Assembly: GCA_907163375.1 (NCBI GenBank)
Contig: CAJQUW010005533.1
Span: 1,699,001-1,763,000 of the forward strand
Reading direction: 5' to 3'
Source of the DNA: Prostheceraeus crozeri
Taxonomy: Eukaryota; Platyhelminthes; Polycladida; Euryleptidae
DNA length: 64,000 nucleotides
Position numbers and translations under genes: made by a program. This document shows, piece by piece, positions 63,777 through 64,000 of this stretch. Position 1 is the first letter of the stretch; the number at the start of each line of letters is the position of its first letter. The notes under the pieces are model-generated. The model saw only the letters and a program-made list of their open reading frames with translations. It did no database searches and was not told the origin of the DNA.

Positions 63777-64000
63777 ATGATGAATGGTCGTCCAACATCA
63801 TGGATTGTTGCAAGAGATCTTGGTTTTTCATTGCAAGCTATAAAAACAGTTACAAACTTAAATGAAACCATCCGAGCTGGTGAACTAATTGAGCGGTTAA
63901 TGGATTTACTTGAAAGTACTACAAGACTAAATTTAGATCACAGTTGGATAGAAGATTTTTCGCCATCAAATTATAATGAGATACCTGAATTTAAGACAGC
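63777..64000 (+). CDS. partial open frame running off the window, possible UBA-like fold
   Basis: From ATG at 63777: MMNGRPTSWIVARDLGFSLQ, AIKTVTNLNETIRAGELIER, LMDLLESTTRLNLDHSWIED and onward, open to the edge (75 codons). The pattern GRPxSxxVARDLGFSxxxI...LNExIRxGELIxxLxDLLE looks like a UBA-type three-helix domain as seen in animal E3 ligases, but I cannot name it. No AG acceptor is found just upstream; a TA-rich run precedes the ATG. It is a separate gene start, a retrocopy, or an exon whose acceptor I misplace. It is not polymerase sequence. Confidence 0.5.
   Translation, partial: MMNGRPTSWIVARDLGFSLQAIKTVTNLNETIRAGELIERLMDLLESTTRLNLDHSWIEDFSPSNYNEIPEFKT

Overview
The window is AT-rich metazoan DNA: spliced genes with long introns, GT..AG junctions and consensus GTAAGT-type donors, crowded with transposons of every major eukaryotic class. 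No bacterial, organellar or CRISPR-like content is visible. The mixture (Penelope-like element, several LINE families, tRNA-derived SINEs, hAT, mariner, pogo and IS630-type elements), together with a DNA polymerase mu/TdT-type gene, suggests an invertebrate, perhaps marine. The phylum cannot be fixed from the sequence.

Two host genes fill the plus strand. (1) 605-38990: eleven exons join in one continuous frame (7,038 nt, 2,345 codons plus stop) and encode an NPAT-like protein, the coactivator of replication-dependent histone genes. The amino terminus carries the LisH-type motif [13 protein letters not shown]. One exon of 5.1 kb (11091-16185) encodes 70% of the protein; the carboxy-terminal part is rich in SUMO-consensus sites. 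(2) 46370-62348 and probably beyond the right edge: eight exons, also phase-consistent, encode a family X DNA polymerase of the mu/TdT branch (BRCT domain, two HhH motifs, GGFRRG and the catalytic GHDID). A third open frame (63777-64000) runs off the right edge.

Introns and intergenic DNA hold the mobile elements. NPAT intron 5 has a hAT-like relic (6398-7887) with a SINE inside it, plus two LINE tails. Intron 6 has a Penelope-like element (about 16.9-18.7 kb) and a hAT element with a perfect 8-bp target duplication that carries a coiled-coil coding segment (20347-21930). Intron 9 has a 3.9-kb LINE on the minus strand. Intron 10 has a LINE split by a striking DDE transposon (34889-37293) whose two ends are near-identical inverted arms of 669 and 711 bp with 21-bp tandem arrays. 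The 7.4-kb gap between the genes holds LINE, hAT and mariner-type relics. The polymerase introns hold a Penelope-type GIY-YIG relic, a LINE tail, a pogo relic, a hAT relic, SINEs and an old Ty3/Gypsy fossil (58420-61155).

The most unusual findings are the fold-back transposon with helically phased terminal arrays, the gene-fragment-carrying hAT element, the very large NPAT-like protein, and the invertebrate-looking mu/TdT-type polymerase with a 96-nt stop-free intron.
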